DNA of 64,000 bases from Actinoplanes derwentensis (GCF_900104725.1 NZ_LT629758.1:3968001-4032000); one strand, 5' to 3'. Numbered from the stretch's first letter, positions 24,651 through 33,254 are shown. The notes: generated by a model not told the origin, from the letters alone. Program-made: numbers and translations.

Positions 24651-25130
24651 CCGGCGCTCGACCAGGGTGCGCAGGTCAGCCTCGGTGACCTCCTCCAGCA
24701 GGAAGACCACCCGGTAGACGACGTAGCCGAGCCAGGACTGGGCGGTGACCGTGTCGGTCACCGCGGTCAGGGCCTGCTCCCACGGGTGCAGGATGTCGCG
24801 CAGGTCGGCGCGGCCGGCCTCGCCGCGGGAACTCATCGCGGCGGCGACCACGCTGGCGTCGCCGTAGCGGGTCAGCGCCGCGGTAAGCTGCGCCAACACG
24901 GTCAGGGCGTCCCCCATCGGCTCTTGCGCCGGGGCCAGTTTGCCGCGGACCGCGTCGGTGACGACGGCCGCCTTGTTCGGCCACCATCGGTACAGCGTCA
25001 TCTTGGCGACGCCGGACCGCTCGGCGATCTTCTCCATGGTGACCCGGTGATAGCCGATCTCGATCAGCAACTCCTCGGCCGCGGCCAGGGCCGCCCGCTG
25101 CGCCTCGGGGTCACGCTTCCGGCCAGCCAT
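24639..25130 (-). CDS. TetR-family regulator of the divergent SDR
   Basis: This 163-residue protein has an HTH at about 8-55 (AAEELLIEIGYHRVTMEKIA, ERSGVAKMTLYRWWPNKAAV). The YRWWPNK variant is typical of a TetR subgroup with short ligand domains. It is divergent from an SDR gene across 91 bp containing a near-perfect palindrome, so it probably controls the SDR and itself. Confidence 0.9.
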   Translation of the reverse strand: MAGRKRDPEAQRAALAAAEELLIEIGYHRVTMEKIAERSGVAKMTLYRWWPNKAAVVTDAVRGKLAPAQEPMGDALTVLAQLTAALTRYGDASVVAAAMSSRGEAGRADLRDILHPWEQALTAVTDTVTAQSWLGYVVYRVVFLLEEVTEADLRTLVERRSAD

Positions 25131-25172
25131 CGGTCTCCTTCGTGGTCATCGCGCAGATCACAGGGTACTCAT

Positions 25173-25193
25173 AACTATACGAGACGTATCGTT
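25173..25193. promoter_or_regulatory. Palindromic TetR operator upstream of the SDR
   Basis: ATACG-AGA-CGTAT (25177-25189) is perfect and extends to AAC...GTT at 25173-25193 with one unmatched position. It sits 29 bp before the SDR start and 43 bp from the TetR start. Confidence 0.75.
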
Positions 25194-25221
25194 TAGTAAT
25201 TGTTCCCCTAGGAGGATTCTG

Positions 25222-25947
25222 ATGGCACGACTGACAGGCAAGACGGCACTGGTTACCGGGGCGGCCGGCGGCATCGGCAAGGCGACCGCGGAGCGGATGG
25301 CGGCCGAGGGCGCGACCGTGATCGTCGCCGACGTGCAGGACGAGCTCGGCGCGAAGACGGCTGCCGACCTCGGCGGCCACTACCTGAGCCTCGACGTCAC
25401 CAGCGAGGCCGCCTGGGCACAGGCCGTGACGACCGTTCAGGAGACGTTCGGTGGGCTGGACATCCTGGTCAACAACGCCGGCATCAGTGACCGGGACGTG
25501 CTGGAGGACACCGCGCTGGCCACGTACGAGAAGGTCGTCGCGGTCACTCAGACCAGCGTGTTCCTCGGCATGAGGGCGTTCGCGCCACTGCTCAAGGCAG
25601 CCCCCGCCGCCTCGGTCGTGAACATCAGCTCTATCTTCGGGGCGTCCGGCGGTTTCGGTTCGTCCCCCGCGTACCACGCCGCCAAGGGCGCGGTACGGAC
25701 GCTGACGAAGAACATCGCCATCGAATGGGCGCCGATCGGGATCCAGGTCAACAGTGTGCATCCCGGTTTCATCGAGACGCCGATGATGGGCGACACCGAC
25801 CGCACGCCGCTGGCTGAGGTAACCCCGCTCGGCCGGGTGGGCCGGGCCGAGGAGGTCGCCAACGCGGTGCTGTTCCTGGCCAGCGACGAGGCCTCGTTCG
25901 TCACCGGCGCGGAACTGTTCGTCGACGGTGGATACATCGCTCGCTGA
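25222..25947 (+). CDS. Short-chain dehydrogenase/reductase
   Basis: This 241-residue classical SDR has cofactor motif TGAAGGIGK (about 13-21), NNAGI (about 84-88), catalytic Ser in VVNISSIFGAS, the YxxxK pair in YHAAKGAVRTL and the late VHPGFIETPMM block. A strong TAGGAGG lies 8 bases before ATG 25222. It is NAD(P)-dependent, probably acting on a hydroxysteroid-like or other secondary alcohol (the closest style is 3-alpha-hydroxysteroid dehydrogenase). It is controlled by the divergent TetR and ends at a strong terminator. Confidence 0.93.
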   Translation: MARLTGKTALVTGAAGGIGKATAERMAAEGATVIVADVQDELGAKTAADLGGHYLSLDVTSEAAWAQAVTTVQETFGGLDILVNNAGISDRDVLEDTALATYEKVVAVTQTSVFLGMRAFAPLLKAAPAASVVNISSIFGASGGFGSSPAYHAAKGAVRTLTKNIAIEWAPIGIQVNSVHPGFIETPMMGDTDRTPLAEVTPLGRVGRAEEVANAVLFLASDEASFVTGAELFVDGGYIAR

Positions 25948-25957
25948 ATTGCTTTTG

Positions 25958-26000
25958 ATGAGGCGATGACAGCTTTCACTGTCATCGCCTCATTCTTTTT
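25958..26000 (+). terminator. Rho-independent terminator of the SDR gene
   Basis: A perfect 15-bp stem (25958-25972 with 25979-25993) has a 6-base loop and is followed by CTTTTT. It begins 11 bp after the SDR stop and overlaps the stop codon region of the convergent DUF4360 gene. Confidence 0.92.
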
Positions 26001-26649
26001 AATTACACCGCATCCAGTTGAAGTGGTAGATCGTCTCGATGCTGCCGTCGGTCGAGTCCATCGTCAGGTAGCTGACGTCGGTCGAGCTGCCCCGGGTGAC
26101 CCGGAGTTCGGTGTTGATGTTGAGGTTGCGCTGCTCACCGCACGGCCGGAAGACCTGCGACGCGATCGGGATCTGATCGGTGGCGATCCAGTTGTCGTCC
26201 AGCGGCGCGGCGATCGCGTGGTTGGCGTAACTGCCGACCGTCATGCCCTGGAAGTAGTAGTTCGCCCGCTGCTGAGCGGTCGCGCCGGGCCGCAGGTAGC
26301 CGTAGCCGCGGTAGTCCACCTTGGCGATCGCGAAGGTGAAGCCGGCCGGCGCGTGCACCAGCACGTTGAGCTGGCAGTTCTTCCGGTTCTCGGTCACCGG
26401 GATGTTGGGGCCCGCCTGCGCCAGGTAGGCACTGTAGATCGCGGTGAACGCCGAGTTGTCCGGCGAGATCGCCACGTCCGCGGTGCCCGGCGAGCAGCCC
26501 GAGCCCGCCATCGCGACCAGCTCGATGGACATCTCACCGGACGGCGGCGGGTCGACGATGACGATGATCGCCGACGCCGGTGTCCCGACGAGCAGCGTCG
26601 ACGCCAGGAGCGCCAGCACCACGCCGCAGCGGGTTAACAAACTTTTCAT
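25999..26649 (-). CDS. Secreted DUF4360-family protein, paralogue A
   Basis: This protein has about 216 residues from ATG 26649 (AAGGGG 6 bases upstream; an in-frame ATG further upstream is less likely). A signal peptide lies at 1-25 (LLTRCGVVLALLASTLLVGT, PASA). The mature part shows the DUF4360 pattern: AGSGCSPGTADVAISPDNSAF, NRKNCQLNVLVHAPAGFTFA, VDYRGYGYLRPGATAQQRANY and CGEQRNLNINTELRV. Conserved cysteines suggest disulphides. Such secreted proteins occur in actinomycetes and fungi; function unknown. It is head-to-head with a second paralogue. Confidence 0.9.
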   Translation of the reverse strand: MKSLLTRCGVVLALLASTLLVGTPASAIIVIVDPPPSGEMSIELVAMAGSGCSPGTADVAISPDNSAFTAIYSAYLAQAGPNIPVTENRKNCQLNVLVHAPAGFTFAIAKVDYRGYGYLRPGATAQQRANYYFQGMTVGSYANHAIAAPLDDNWIATDQIPIASQVFRPCGEQRNLNINTELRVTRGSSTDVSYLTMDSTDGSIETIYHFNWMRCN

Positions 26650-26992
26650 CTTTATCCCCTTCGGGATCGGGAACGGTCGGCTCAAGCTATTGATGGACTT
26701 CAATAGAAGTCAACACTCGTAAACTGCGTCTTGTTGCCCGCCGCTAAAGAGGAATGCAAGGCAGGAAGCCGACAAAAGCCGCCTCCACGACCCTTATGCG
26801 GTGTTTTGACCGGCAGTCGGCGCGGGTTTCGCTGTTTCCTGGAGATCAATAGCAGATTCATGCTTGTAAATGCGAGGTGAACGCAACTACGGTGGTCGCC
26901 GAATGACTGCGTTCTTCCCGTTCCGCCTGCTCTCCCCGTTCCACTCGTTCCCCGTTCCGTCCGTTCCCCCCGTTCTTCCCGGAAGGAAGTCC
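26650..26992. other. 343-bp divergent promoter region between DUF4360 paralogues
   Basis: No gene is visible. The central part (about 26690-26890) has lower GC than its surroundings and should hold the two divergent promoters. Next to paralogue B, 26909-26985 is a pyrimidine-rich run with about seven spaced CCGTTC units on the plus strand, which would become a largely unstructured C/U-rich 5' leader. Confidence 0.6.
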
Positions 26993-27610
26993 ATGAGAAA
27001 CAGCAATCGCGTGATCGCGGCCGTGCTGGGCGCGGCCCTGGCACTCCCGCTGGGCGCCGCCCCCGCCCTGGCCGCGGCCCCCGCCATCACCGTCGAAGTG
27101 ATCGCCGCCAGCGGTTCCGGCTGCGCCCCCGGCACCGCCACCGTCGTGAGCAACAGCGACAACACCGGATTCCGGGTCCGCTACCGGGACTTCACGGCCA
27201 CCGCCGGCGGCGGCGCCGACATCGTCGAACGCCGCAAGAACTGCCAGCTCGGCGTCCTGGTGTCCATCCCCGACGGCTGGACCATCGCGATCGCCTCCGC
27301 CAACTACCGCGGCCGGGCCACCCTGAAATCCGGTGCCACCGCCCTCCAGCGCACCAGCTACTACTGGCAGGGCGCGTCCACGACCGAACGCAAGGACGCG
27401 ACGTTCACCGGCCCGTACTCCGGCCTCTGGACCACCTGGGACGTAGCCCCCGTGCTCACGTACGCCGAATGCGGCTCCCAGAGCGTCCTCAACATCAACA
27501 CCGAGCTGCGCATCGACGCCGGCACCTCGACCAGCACCAGCACGATGTCGATGAGCAACACCGAAGGCGACGTCGACACCCTCTTCAACTACAGCCTGTC
27601 CTCCTGCTGA
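26993..27610 (+). CDS. Secreted DUF4360-family protein, paralogue B
   Basis: This 205-residue protein starts at ATG 26993 behind GGAAGGAAG. Its signal peptide ends about residue 28 (ALPLGAAPALAAAP). The mature part has the same ordered blocks as paralogue A: ASGSGCAPGTATVVSNSDN, VERRKNCQLGVLVSIPDGW, ANYRGRATLKSGATALQRT, then CGSQSVLNINTELRI and a Ser/Thr-rich stretch before the C-terminal Cys. The two proteins are clearly related but diverged, and their genes are head-to-head. Function unknown; extracellular. Confidence 0.9.
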   Translation: MRNSNRVIAAVLGAALALPLGAAPALAAAPAITVEVIAASGSGCAPGTATVVSNSDNTGFRVRYRDFTATAGGGADIVERRKNCQLGVLVSIPDGWTIAIASANYRGRATLKSGATALQRTSYYWQGASTTERKDATFTGPYSGLWTTWDVAPVLTYAECGSQSVLNINTELRIDAGTSTSTSTMSMSNTEGDVDTLFNYSLSSC

Positions 27611-27724
27611 CCCCGGCCGTCACTGCCGCCTCCCTGGACGGCGGTGACGGTCTCCACCACCACGATCGGGCTTCCCCGCCCTCGTCGGCGCGCTCCGAAG
27701 CCCGCCGGCACGTAGGCTCAGTCC

Positions 27725-28495
27725 ATGATCGATAGGCCGGTTCGCATCGGGTTACAGCTACAGCCACAGCACATGGACTACGCCACCATCCGCCGCACCG
27801 CCTCAGAGGCCGAAGACCTGGGCGTGGACATCCTGTTCAACTGGGACCACTTCTATCCGCTTTCGGGCGAGCCGGACGGCCTGCACTTCGAGTGCTGGAC
27901 CATGCTGGCGGCGTGGGCCGAATCCACCTCACGGGTCGAGATCGGCGCGCTGGTGGCCTGCAACAGCTACCGCAACCCCGAACTGCTCGCCGACATGGCC
28001 CGCACCGTCGACCACATTTCCGACGGCCGCCTGATCCTCGGCATCGGCTCCGGCTGGTTCGAACGTGACTACACCGAATACGGCTACGAGTTCGGCACCG
28101 CCGGCGGCCGCCTCGACGACCTCGCCGTCTCCCTGCCGCGGATCGAATCCCGCTGGGAGAAGCTGAACCCGAAGCCGACCCGCGACATCCCCGTTCTGAT
28201 CGGCGGAGGCGGCGAGAAGAAGACCCTGAAGCTGACCGCCAAACACGCCGACATCTGGCACAGCTTCTCCGACACCGAAACCCTCGAACGCAAACTCGGC
28301 ATCCTCGGCCAGCACTGCGCCGACATCGGCCGCGACCCGAACGAGATCGAAATCTCCGTCATGGGCAAAACCGAAGACCGCGACAAGATGTACGAACTCG
28401 GCGCCCGCCTCTTCACCATCCACACCGGCGGCCCCACCCCCGACCTCACCCAGCTCCGCGAGTTCATCGGCTGGCGCGACAAACTCAACGCCTAA
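27725..28495 (+). CDS. F420-dependent LLM-class oxidoreductase
   Basis: This 256-residue luciferase-like protein contains VDILFNWDHFYPL (about 34-46), ALVACNSYRNPELLADMART (about 79-98) and ISDGRLILGIGSGWFERDY (about 103-121). IPVLIGGGGEKKTLKLTAKH near 156 completes the F420-type LLM fold (TIGR03560-like). It is shorter than the G6PDH-like one at 15.7 kb. The substrate is unknown. It stands alone, with ATG 27725 as the only good start. Confidence 0.88.
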   Translation: MIDRPVRIGLQLQPQHMDYATIRRTASEAEDLGVDILFNWDHFYPLSGEPDGLHFECWTMLAAWAESTSRVEIGALVACNSYRNPELLADMARTVDHISDGRLILGIGSGWFERDYTEYGYEFGTAGGRLDDLAVSLPRIESRWEKLNPKPTRDIPVLIGGGGEKKTLKLTAKHADIWHSFSDTETLERKLGILGQHCADIGRDPNEIEISVMGKTEDRDKMYELGARLFTIHTGGPTPDLTQLREFIGWRDKLNA

Positions 28496-28719
28496 CACTC
28501 ATGGCAGGGGGCTGAGCTATCGGTTCCGAAGTTCAGTCCCTGCTCGCGGGTCCTCGGGGTGCCATCGGAGGATCGCATCGAGCTGGCGGCTGTCTCTCGT
28601 ACGCGTCGATGCCCGCAGTCGAACCTCGGACCGACCACCGAACGGATCTTCAAGTTCGCGCCTTGGGCCCTGTGTGGCGCATCCGACCGGGATGTCGAAT
28701 CGCCCGGCCGGATGTGCCG

Positions 28720-29079
28720 CTAACCAGGGACTTTCACGTTGGAGCAGAACGTTCCGAGCCCCACTCGGGCGATGAGCACCGCCAGTAGCGCGGCCTTCAT
28801 CGGATCCTCGGCCGCCTCCGGCAGTAGTTCGAAGATAGCGGCGGCGTCGACGATGCGGTCGGAGCCGGTGGTTCCGAGGAGGGCACGGGCCCGTGGTTGC
28901 AGGCAGACGGTCTGCTGCAGTCGGTGGTACCGATCGGCGAACCACCGCCGTCCGTAGTCCGAGGCGCTGTCGCCGTCGTCGGGAGAGATGCCAAGGCCAT
29001 CCCCGAGCAGGTGGCGGCCCAACTCGGCGTACAGCGTCTCCTCGTCCAGGTCCGCGTAGGCAGCGACGGGGTGTGTCAT
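28720..29079 (-). CDS. Hypothetical protein coupled to the metalloprotease
   Basis: This 119-residue protein is mostly helical (LDEETLYAELGRHLLGDGLG, DRIVDAAAIFELLPEAAED), with a hydrophobic C-terminal helix and a single Cys in VGLGTFCSNVKVPG. Its ATG overlaps the stop of the metalloprotease by 4 bp, so the two are translated together. I do not recognise the family. It may be an accessory or inhibitor of the protease. The 224 bp beyond it, up to the convergent F420 gene, hold nothing I can assign. Confidence 0.65.
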   Translation of the reverse strand: MTHPVAAYADLDEETLYAELGRHLLGDGLGISPDDGDSASDYGRRWFADRYHRLQQTVCLQPRARALLGTTGSDRIVDAAAIFELLPEAAEDPMKAALLAVLIARVGLGTFCSNVKVPG

Positions 29080-30443
29080 GTGGTGGTTTCCTCTCTCATC
29101 CTCAGTTCGGTCAGCAGCGCGAGCCGGTCAGTAACGGGCTGGACGCCGAGGCGCGGCATGCGGTGGGCGGGCAGGGCACGCTCGATTTCCCGGCGAAGCG
29201 CGCTGAAGCTGATCGGTACAGCCGGATCGGCGACGCGGGTTAGGAATGTGTCAGCGGCACCCCAGGATCGCAGTGCTGCCGCAGGCCCCGCCTGGAAGAG
29301 ATCGGTCAGGCCGAGCACCACGGTGGTGTCCTCGCCGCTGAGGTCGACGGCCCGGACGACCATCGCCGCCACGTCCTCGGACTGCATCCGGTCCCACGCA
29401 GCCATCTCGTCCAGAAACGCCAGGCTGAACGGGTGGCGATGAATCTTCGGATCATCGCGGAGCCGTTGCCACGGTAGGGCCGGATCGCTGCCCGGCGCGA
29501 ACAGGTTCGCTCGTGAGGTGGCAGCGGCCATGACCCGGCCGAACATCTGGACGTGCCCCCGCGCCGCGAACGGAACAACCTGAAACAGGTGCTCCATTCG
29601 TTGTTCGGCCGACGGGTGGGAGGTGCCGATGCGAGCGAACTGGGACGATTCGACGGCGTACAGGGCCATCATCGCCGCCACCATGCCGAGAACGGCATGC
29701 AGCAGAAGATCACCTCGGCCCCGGTAGATCGTGAGTACGGCCCGGAACGCCAGGTCATCGGCTTCCCGCTCAGCCGAGGCGTCACCGGTGCACGCGGTCA
29801 CGCCCGGCTTGTCGTGTGCCTGTTGGCCCAGCGCGTGGTGAGCCAGTTCGTGTGCCAGCACGAGGCGGATGCCGTACTCGGCGAACCTGTCCGCTTGGAT
29901 CTGCCGGGCGAAATCCAGGTTCAGCAGTGGCGTGGCCGGAAGAGCCAGAATTCGGCAATGGATCATGTGAACCCGCAGGGAGAGGGCGAGCAGTTCCTCG
30001 TCCAGTTCGGCCCGCCCGGTCCGGAAACGGCGGAACGCGACGCGAAGCCCGGCCCGGAGGTCGTCCGGGACCATCGCCGGTGTGAGGTGCCGCGCATACA
30101 TGTCGATCAGGCCGGTGAGTGTGTCCGAGACGCGCACCATGGCGGATCCGTCCAGGAACCCGACGATCGCCGCCGTGTGGCTGATGCCCGGGATACCGCC
30201 GACCTCGACGAGCCGCAGCCGGGCACGGTCCTGGCCGAGACTCGCCATCGCGTCGACGACCTGGGAACGGCACTGGTCCAGGATGTCCTCGACCGGATCG
30301 TGGCCGGTGGACTCGAACAACTCGACGATGTGCTGCTGGTAGTCGGCGGCCTCGGCGTCACCATTCGCCCGCATGTCGGCGAGTGCCCTCCGCGCGATGG
30401 CGATCCGCTCGATCCGAAGGTCGTCGAGTCGCCGCCGCGCCAT
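29076..30443 (-). CDS. HExxH zinc metalloprotease, unknown family
   Basis: This protein has about 455 residues from ATG 30443 (TTG 30461 behind TAGGAAC is an alternative; the rest of the long open frame upstream belongs to other genes). A gluzincin-like site is visible: HELAHHALGQQ near residues 200-210 and the candidate third ligand Glu in EREADDLAFRA about 25 residues later. There is no signal peptide or TM segment, so it is cytosolic. The layout recalls M48 or the Lit/U49 phage-exclusion proteases, but I cannot place it. It is the third gene of a four-gene unknown cassette. Confidence 0.75.
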   Translation of the reverse strand: MARRRLDDLRIERIAIARRALADMRANGDAEAADYQQHIVELFESTGHDPVEDILDQCRSQVVDAMASLGQDRARLRLVEVGGIPGISHTAAIVGFLDGSAMVRVSDTLTGLIDMYARHLTPAMVPDDLRAGLRVAFRRFRTGRAELDEELLALSLRVHMIHCRILALPATPLLNLDFARQIQADRFAEYGIRLVLAHELAHHALGQQAHDKPGVTACTGDASAEREADDLAFRAVLTIYRGRGDLLLHAVLGMVAAMMALYAVESSQFARIGTSHPSAEQRMEHLFQVVPFAARGHVQMFGRVMAAATSRANLFAPGSDPALPWQRLRDDPKIHRHPFSLAFLDEMAAWDRMQSEDVAAMVVRAVDLSGEDTTVVLGLTDLFQAGPAAALRSWGAADTFLTRVADPAVPISFSALRREIERALPAHRMPRLGVQPVTDRLALLTELRMREETTT

Positions 30444-30474
30444 GCTGGCGCTCTGTTCCAAAAGACGGTTCCTA

Positions 30475-30600
30475 TCAGCGCAGTTCGGTGAGTGCGGACT
30501 GGATCTCTGGGGCCTTGCGGGTGCCGAGAAGGTCGAGCACCAGAGTGACGAGCGGTATCGGGTGCGTGGCCAGTTCTCGCGCGGCCTCAGCGACGGGCAT
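30475..30600 (-). CDS. Small hypothetical protein (41 aa) in the protease cassette
   Basis: A 41-codon frame starts at ATG 30600 (MPVAEAARELATHPIPLVTL...) and ends 31 bp before the protease ATG. It overlaps the end of the upstream gene by 14 bp in another frame. It reads as an amphipathic helix (LVLDLLGTRKAPEIQSALTE). Its frame fills a gap that would otherwise be empty in a tight operon. In-frame GTG codons upstream would lengthen it. Confidence 0.4.
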   Translation of the reverse strand: MPVAEAARELATHPIPLVTLVLDLLGTRKAPEIQSALTELR

Positions 30601-30955
30601 TCGGTCCACCGTGTCCGCGAGTTGCTCCCCGGATGTCGCCCTCGGCACGCCACTGTGCTGAGGCCATCCGCTCGGCCTCCCGGCGTGCCCGGCTCTGGTT
30701 CAGTTCGCCACGCAGAATTCCGAACGCCGTGAAGAACGGACCGCCCTGTACGGCGTATCCACTCCCCCACGAGACGTCCGCCCCGTAGTAGGCGAAGGCA
30801 GTGACGACGATGTCGGTGTACGCCGTCTCACCGCCCTGCATCACCAGCGGCGGCGCGATCGGGGCCAGCTGTCCGCCTGCCCGCAAGTGGTTGGCGAGTT
30901 CGCGGGTGGCCGCCGCCGGGGAGCCGCCGCGGTCGCGTTTCTTGAGCCACGCCAT
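30587..30955 (-). CDS. Hypothetical protein, first gene of the protease cassette
   Basis: This 122-residue protein starts at ATG 30955 (MAWLKKRDRGG). The centre is hydrophobic and aromatic (AYTDIVVTAFAYYGADVSWG and SGYAVQGGPFFTAFG), followed by a charged helix (RARREAERMASAQWRAEGD) and an Arg/Gly tail. It resembles small accessory proteins found beside large proteases or NTPases in actinobacteria, but no family is recognised. It is the first gene of a minus-strand operon ending at 28720. Confidence 0.6.
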   Translation of the reverse strand: MAWLKKRDRGGSPAAATRELANHLRAGGQLAPIAPPLVMQGGETAYTDIVVTAFAYYGADVSWGSGYAVQGGPFFTAFGILRGELNQSRARREAERMASAQWRAEGDIRGATRGHGGPNARR

Positions 30956-31172
30956 GGTCCGATCATCTCGTCGCGCGGACGGCCCCGGTAGCACCCGACC
31001 CGCCCGCAACCTGGGTCCGTTCCTCCGATGCCGAACCCACGTCCGGTGCTATGTGGACTCGGCTTCCTCAACGAACAATCCGACCGTATAGCGCACGTGC
31101 GGAGCCCACCTCCCTGCCCTGTCGGTTATCCGGCCTTCACCGGCCCACCGTCCGTGCCGTGAACGGGCGGTG

Positions 31173-31270
31173 TCACGCCACTGCGGCGCCTTCGAGCTCG
31201 ACGACCAAGTCGGGGAGCGCCAGCGTCGTCACGCCGAGCAGCGTCATGGTCGGTACCGCGCCGGCGGTCG
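31173..31270 (-). pseudogene. C-terminal remnant of a RidA/YjgF-family gene
   Basis: A start-less minus-strand frame ends at TGA 31173-31175. It reads AGAVPTMTLLGVTTLALP then DLVVELEGAAVA. This is the characteristic RidA ending (T.LGV..LA.P.L.VEIE..A). Only about 33 codons remain, directly after the stop of the secreted propeller gene, so the catalytic N-terminal part has been lost. Confidence 0.5.
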
Positions 31271-32245
31271 TCAGTCGCGGAGGGTGGCGATCAGCAGGTT
31301 CGGGTCGTGCTGGGTCAGGTAGGCGGCGCTGGGCACCAGGATGGTACGGCCGCGGACTGCGACCGAGGTGGGGTTGGACAGGCCGTCGGCGGCGGTGAGC
31401 AGGACCTCGGTGTGACCCTTGGTGACGCGGACTACCTCGCTGGCGGTGTTGAGGGTGGCTACGATCTCGTCGCCGCGGCCGGTGAACGCGAAGTCGTCGA
31501 TACCGGTCAAGCCGGAGGCAACCACGCGAGCGGGGCCCACACCCCCGGCGCCGAGCGGCAGGCGCAGGATCGTGCCTTTGTCGAGGTTGGAGACGTACAA
31601 CGCCCGGTTATGGATCTTGATGCCGTTGACCCCGAGCAGACCGGCGGCGGCCAATGCCGGGCCGGAACCGACAGTGCGGACCGTGCCTCGGGGCGAGACC
31701 GTGTAGATGACTCCCTTGACCGAGTCCGTCACGTACAGCAGACCGGTCCTGGGGTCCTGTGTCATACCGTTGGGCAGTCCGCCGGCGGGCAGTGCGGCGA
31801 GGAGCCGGGGACTGCCGCCCTCGGTGAAACTCCAGACGCCGGTTTCGGTGGAGCCGGTGGCGTAGGCGACGTAGAACGTCCGACCGTCCCGGACCAGCCC
31901 GGTGACCAGGGGGAATCCGAGCACCGGAGTCGTCGCGGCGGGATCTGCGGGGGCGGGCAGGGTGGCCAGGACGGTGATCGCGCCGTCGGCACCGATGCGG
32001 GCGACCTGCCGGCTGCCGGCGAAGGTGACGTCGACGCTGCCGTGGTGGTCGAGGACGATGTTCTCCGGCATCTGCCCGGCGGCCAGGTCGAAATGCACTG
32101 CGACATGGGCACCGGAGACGCCGGCCCGGCTCACCGTGCTGATCGGCGTGGCGGCGAAGGCGGGTGCGCCGAAGGTGACAGCGCTGCCGAGGACACCGGC
32201 TAGGGCGGCGGTCGCGAGGGCTCGACGGGTGAGAGCGATGTTCAC
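31271..32245 (-). CDS. Secreted ScyD/SMP-30-like beta-propeller protein
   Basis: This 324-residue protein has a signal peptide at 1-31 (ALTRRALATAALAGVLGSAV, PAFA). The mature part has propeller repeats with the ScyD/ScyE and SMP-30 style: VTGLVRDGRTFYVAYATGS, GLPNGMTQDPRTGLLYVTDS, GVNGIKIHNRALYVSNLDKG, GIDDFAFTGRGDEIVATLN and NPTSVAVRGRTILVPSA. It is probably extracellular; a hydrolase or ligand-binding role is possible. It is divergent from an XRE-type regulator that may control it. Confidence 0.85.
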   Translation of the reverse strand: MNIALTRRALATAALAGVLGSAVTFGAPAFAATPISTVSRAGVSGAHVAVHFDLAAGQMPENIVLDHHGSVDVTFAGSRQVARIGADGAITVLATLPAPADPAATTPVLGFPLVTGLVRDGRTFYVAYATGSTETGVWSFTEGGSPRLLAALPAGGLPNGMTQDPRTGLLYVTDSVKGVIYTVSPRGTVRTVGSGPALAAAGLLGVNGIKIHNRALYVSNLDKGTILRLPLGAGGVGPARVVASGLTGIDDFAFTGRGDEIVATLNTASEVVRVTKGHTEVLLTAADGLSNPTSVAVRGRTILVPSAAYLTQHDPNLLIATLRD

Positions 32246-32378
32246 GAGGGTGATCTCCTGCTTCGAAGGGGCTTGCCGAGACGAGACTGCGCCCGGTCCC
32301 CGGTGCGGCGACAGCCCCGGTCGTGGCTACCCCTGGCAGGGTCAGGCAGCCGGAGCACCGGTGGCGCATACTCGATTC

Positions 32379-33251
32379 GTGAGCATGACCGGATGGCCGC
32401 TGGGTGATGTCCTGCAGGCGTGGCGGGCCCGGATGACGCCCGGGGACGCCGGGCTGGCGACCTACGGCGACCGGCGTCGTGTCACCGGACTGCGCCGGGA
32501 GGAACTCGCCCTGCTGGCCGGGGTCAGCGCTTCGTACTACACCCGGCTCGAACAGGGCCAGTCCCGCAACGCCTCGCCCGAGGTCCTCGACGCGATCGCC
32601 CGTGCCCTGCAGCTCAACGACGCCGAACGCGCCCACCTGCACGTCCTGTCCGCCGCCGGTCAACCCCGACGGACAACCCGGCTGCCGTACGTGGAACGAA
32701 CGGATCCGCCCCTCGCCGACCTGCTGGCGGCGCTCGGCGACGTGCCGGCGCTGGTGCTCGGGCGGCGCTCCGACGTGCTCGCCTGGAACGCCAGCGGACA
32801 CGCTCTGCTGGGCTTCGGCATCGCCCCGGAGGCTCCGGCGGATCCTGGCACCCGTCCCAACATGGCCGAGTTGGTGTTCACCGACACGTTCCAGCGCGAC
32901 CTGTACGTCGACTGGCCCGCGAAAGCACGTGCCGTCGTCGGCAACCTGCGCCTGGTCGCCGGCGAGCATCCCGACGACGCCGTGCTGGCCGCGCTCATCG
33001 GCCGGCTGTCGATGCGGAATGCCGACTTCGCCACGTTCTGGGCCGACCGCAGCGTCCAGGCGTGCGCCAGCACCGACTACGACCTGCACCATCCGCTCGT
33101 GGGCCGGCTCACCACAACCCAGCAGTCGTTGCGTTCGCTGAACAGCCCGGACCAGACCCTGATCACCTGCACCGCACCCGCGGGCACCGCCTCCGCCGAG
33201 GCACTGAAGCTACTGACGCTGCTGACCGCCCCGACGCGTACCGCAGCCTGA
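32379..33251 (+). CDS. XRE-family regulator with MmyB-like ligand domain
   Basis: This protein has about 290 residues from GTG 32379 (ATG 32385 alternative; the open frame extends much further upstream but lacks homology). The N-terminal HTH covers about 1-75, with RVTGLRREELALLAGVSASY and YTRLEQGQSRNASPEVLDAI, a strong signature of the actinobacterial XRE/MmyB group. The C-terminal domain (about 100-280: VLGRRSDVLAWNASGHALLG ... STDYDLHHPLVGRL) is MmyB-like and may bind a fatty acid or similar ligand. The secreted propeller gene is its divergent neighbour and probable target. Confidence 0.93.
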   Translation: MSMTGWPLGDVLQAWRARMTPGDAGLATYGDRRRVTGLRREELALLAGVSASYYTRLEQGQSRNASPEVLDAIARALQLNDAERAHLHVLSAAGQPRRTTRLPYVERTDPPLADLLAALGDVPALVLGRRSDVLAWNASGHALLGFGIAPEAPADPGTRPNMAELVFTDTFQRDLYVDWPAKARAVVGNLRLVAGEHPDDAVLAALIGRLSMRNADFATFWADRSVQACASTDYDLHHPLVGRLTTTQQSLRSLNSPDQTLITCTAPAGTASAEALKLLTLLTAPTRTAA

Positions 33252-33254
33252 GGT

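Noticed and set aside
26909..26985. CCGTTC-rich run as a CRISPR or coding repeat
   Set aside because: Units are too short and irregular for a CRISPR array, and the run is in front of the DUF4360 start; treated as a leader feature.
31902..32378. Upstream extension of the XRE regulator frame
   Set aside because: This part is antisense to the secreted propeller gene; the XRE homology starts at 32379.
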